Of a stretch of DNA of 64,000 bases, positions 62,101 through 64,000 are shown one piece after another. The notes under the pieces are model-generated. The model ran no database searches, had not been told where the DNA came from, and was given only the letters and a program-made list of their open reading frames with translations. The position numbers were made by a program, and so were the translations under genes. This DNA comes from Carallia brachiata. Taxonomy: Eukaryota; Streptophyta; Magnoliopsida; Malpighiales; Rhizophoraceae. Position 1 is the first letter of the stretch, and each line of letters starts with the position of its first letter. The stretch is taken from contig JADCRB010000023.1 in the NCBI GenBank assembly GCA_021464245.1, forward strand, positions 366,807-430,806, written 5' to 3'.

Positions 62101-62180
62101 AGGTCAATCCTTTTCTTTCTCTCTATAAAATCATTGCATCCCCACGTCAAATATGATTTGATTGTGTTTTTGCAGCATAG
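59136..62180 (+). pseudogene. CAX: Vacuolar cation/H+ exchanger (CAX type I), frame broken three times
   Basis: CAX proteins move Ca2+ or other cations into the vacuole in exchange for protons. Exons: 59136-59395, 59475-59542, 59630-59658, 59789-59985, 60076-60288, 60406-60549, 60851-60966, 61042-61095, 61639-61754, 61962-62058 and 62176-62180. The start MGAASETSALHEFEDESLYS matches the family. Core motif 1 is [20 protein letters not shown] and core motif 2 is [18 protein letters not shown], both with their key Asn/Glu residues. An acidic loop ([10 protein letters not shown]) separates the halves, and the end is FFVHEDPTQQA. Frame breaks, each one base short of the family: the A run at 59274-59278; TTATC|TGCTCC near 60897; GGG|TGGATG near 61662. 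All splice sites look normal. Without correction the product stops at 59307 after 57 codons. It could be a young pseudogene or carry assembly errors. Confidence 0.75.
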
Positions 62181-64000
62181 AAGCGGTTCAAGACAAGTTT
62201 TGAGCAGCCGATTTAAGAGGTTAGTGAACTGAAGCTGTCCACCTTGGTGTTTATATGCCTGCCCCGAGACATGTTTATTTTTATTGCCTCTACAAGTGCT
62301 GAAATTTGTTGGTTAAAATTATTGACCTAGCATCTTGCTGAAATTTTGTTCTTTTTCTGCGGGACGTGATGTATTCAGCGTAGGTTACACATTCCAAATG
62401 TCTATATTGTAGAAAATTGGGAGTATACTTCCCCCTCCCCCCCCATTTTCTTAGGAATAACTCTTGCCATGTATCTTTGTTTTTCAACCCATCTGCTCAT
62501 CGCAGCAGCTGTTGTGATGCAGTGTTATTGGTTGGTTTATTTTTCTTTTGCTGTTGTGGTGTATTTAGCGATTAAAGAAATTCATTTTCCTTTTACGATG
62601 AATGTAAGCTATTGTCTCCATCTAAATGAACCATCTTTCTTCAAGGCTTTTTGTGTTGGTGTTTTGGGGTTTCCCGCCCCAACCCCCCCCACCACAAAAA
62701 GCTAATTAAGCTGTTGTGTCTAAATCTCTTGGCGATGAACTGTCATCAGTGGCCACTCGTTCTGTACTTTTAGCATGGCAAGGCAACTCAGCATATTGTC
62801 TCTGAGAATTCCAAGTTTTCTAGGCAACGTGTTCTTCTGCTGTTTAGTTCTCCATCTCGGATTGTTTCCCAGGATGTCATCAATCTGGCTCCTTTAGATT
62901 GTTTTGTCTATTAGAAAATCTGTTGAACTGTGAATTACACAATGAAAGTAACTCTATTTATTTTCATAAGTCCAATAGCTTATTCCCAAGTTTAAAACTT
63001 TAAGACATTTACGATGAAAGTCTTAAATTATAATTACTAAGGCATCTTTTAGGAGACGTGCATGATATCTTGTACTTGTTTGTGAAATATACTCGGCGTT
63101 TCATCACATGGGTAATCATAACCCAAGAAAATTCTTTGCTTCCTATAACCCAAGAAAGTTCTCATACGGCTAAGCAGTAACCGAGCACCGGCATGCTTGT
63201 TGTCCCAGCTAAGCACACCGCATGTCGGGCCTGCCCAGAAAGCCTGGTCCTTTTTGGGCAGGGCAGGAGTGGCAACAAGCTCTAGGTGGGAACAGTTTCC
63301 GGTTGCACAATAGAGCCAAGCTCGAGCCCAAACAAACTCATCCTAAAATCCAGAGGAGTGAAAAGAATGCGGAAGGTGGGTCTGGGCCGCCAATGTAGTT
63401 TTCACCCTGTCGGTCTGGCAAATTTGAATAGCTTTCAGGATTGCGGACAAGTTTCTTTGAGTGCCCACAAATGTTTAAATGGCCTGGCGGATAATGTTTC
63501 TTGAGATTGAATTCGAAGCATCGCTGCTTTATGGAGCAGCCTTGGCCTTATGCCATTACTTTTGAGCTCGTCACAACATTGGAACTCGGAAGCTGTAAAC
63601 ATGGGCTTACATGCCGAATATGATGGGCTTAAATTTTATTGGGTCCATTTCAGGACTTGTAAGTAAGTGCCAATGAGTCCCAAAAAAAAAAAGAATGCAT
63701 CATGTTTCCTAGGCTTGGGTTTGTTCTAGGAATTGAAAATTTGGGGCACTTATAAAGCCGGCAAAAGCCTAAGCAATCTTTAAACAAGAGTCCAAAGCAA
63801 GGGCGACAGGGCCCTGCCTAACTTTACACGACGCATCTCGAGGTTTTTGGTTTTTTGGGGCAATTTGATTTGTGGATAACAATTTATTTTACGTTAAGAA
63901 AATAAAGAAATTATAAATTTATAATTCAAACAATATTAATAATATGTCAATGAGTGAAAGATTAAAAAAAAAATTTTAAAAAAAACAAGGAAAAGCAGAA
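62181..64000. other. CAX 3' flank to window end
   Basis: 3' UTR then no recognisable gene. 63160-63480 is more GC-rich with GGGCCTGCCC / GGGCAGGGCAGG inverted words. The stretch 63590-63700 ends in a short poly(A) (63680-63691) and may be a retrosequence tail. The last 100 bases are A-rich. Confidence 0.4.

Overview
This is eukaryotic nuclear DNA from a flowering plant, most likely a woody eudicot. The coding blocks are split by GT-AG introns, every recognised product has a plant orthologue, and the spacers are very AT-rich with plant-type Helitron, MITE and LINE remnants. I cannot name the species. Exon models were built by hand from splice sites, reading-frame continuity and remembered family sequences. 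No alignment was run.

Layout. 0-9 kb: a complete cytosolic HSP90 gene (+) converges on a complete tonoplast-type calcineurin B-like gene (CBL2/3 type, -), whose leader probably extends to about 8.7 kb. 9-13 kb: AT-rich spacer with a 300-bp all-purine tract. 13-22 kb: a 10-exon WW-domain/FNBP4-like gene (+) carrying a LINE relic in intron 5 and a MITE in intron 8, converging on an intronless LEA-2/NHL membrane protein gene (-). 25-28 kb: a non-autonomous Helitron whose 5' terminus is reiterated, each reiteration carrying a G-box. 29-36 kb: a BTB/POZ gene (+) with a frameshift near its end, the ribosome-assembly gene PNO1 (+), and an RRM gene of the AIPP1/EDM3 type (-). 36.5-41.6 kb: spacer with a short LINE tail flanked by a perfect 17-bp target duplication. 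41.6-45.7 kb: a complete 13-exon raffinose-synthase-family gene (RFS1/SIP1 type, +). 46.4-49.3 kb: a COX15 (haem A synthase) locus with frameshifts and two lost splice sites. 50.4 kb: an oleosin-like gene (+). 51-58 kb: spacer with a second MITE copy and a second Helitron 5' end. 59-62.2 kb: a vacuolar cation/H+ exchanger (CAX) gene (+) with three frame breaks.

The genes are ordinary, unlinked plant genes and form no operon or gene cluster. I found no previously undescribed molecular system. The points of interest are evolutionary: (1) COX15, CAX and BTB lesions all lie between 31 and 62 kb, while HSP90, CBL, WW, LEA, PNO1 and RFS1 read cleanly. (2) Two copies of one Mutator-like MITE family have recognisable 10-bp target duplications. 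(3) Helitron ends amplify CACGTG motifs. (4) Tandem duplications recur at several scales, including two that copy exon-intron junctions and so create decoy splice donors.
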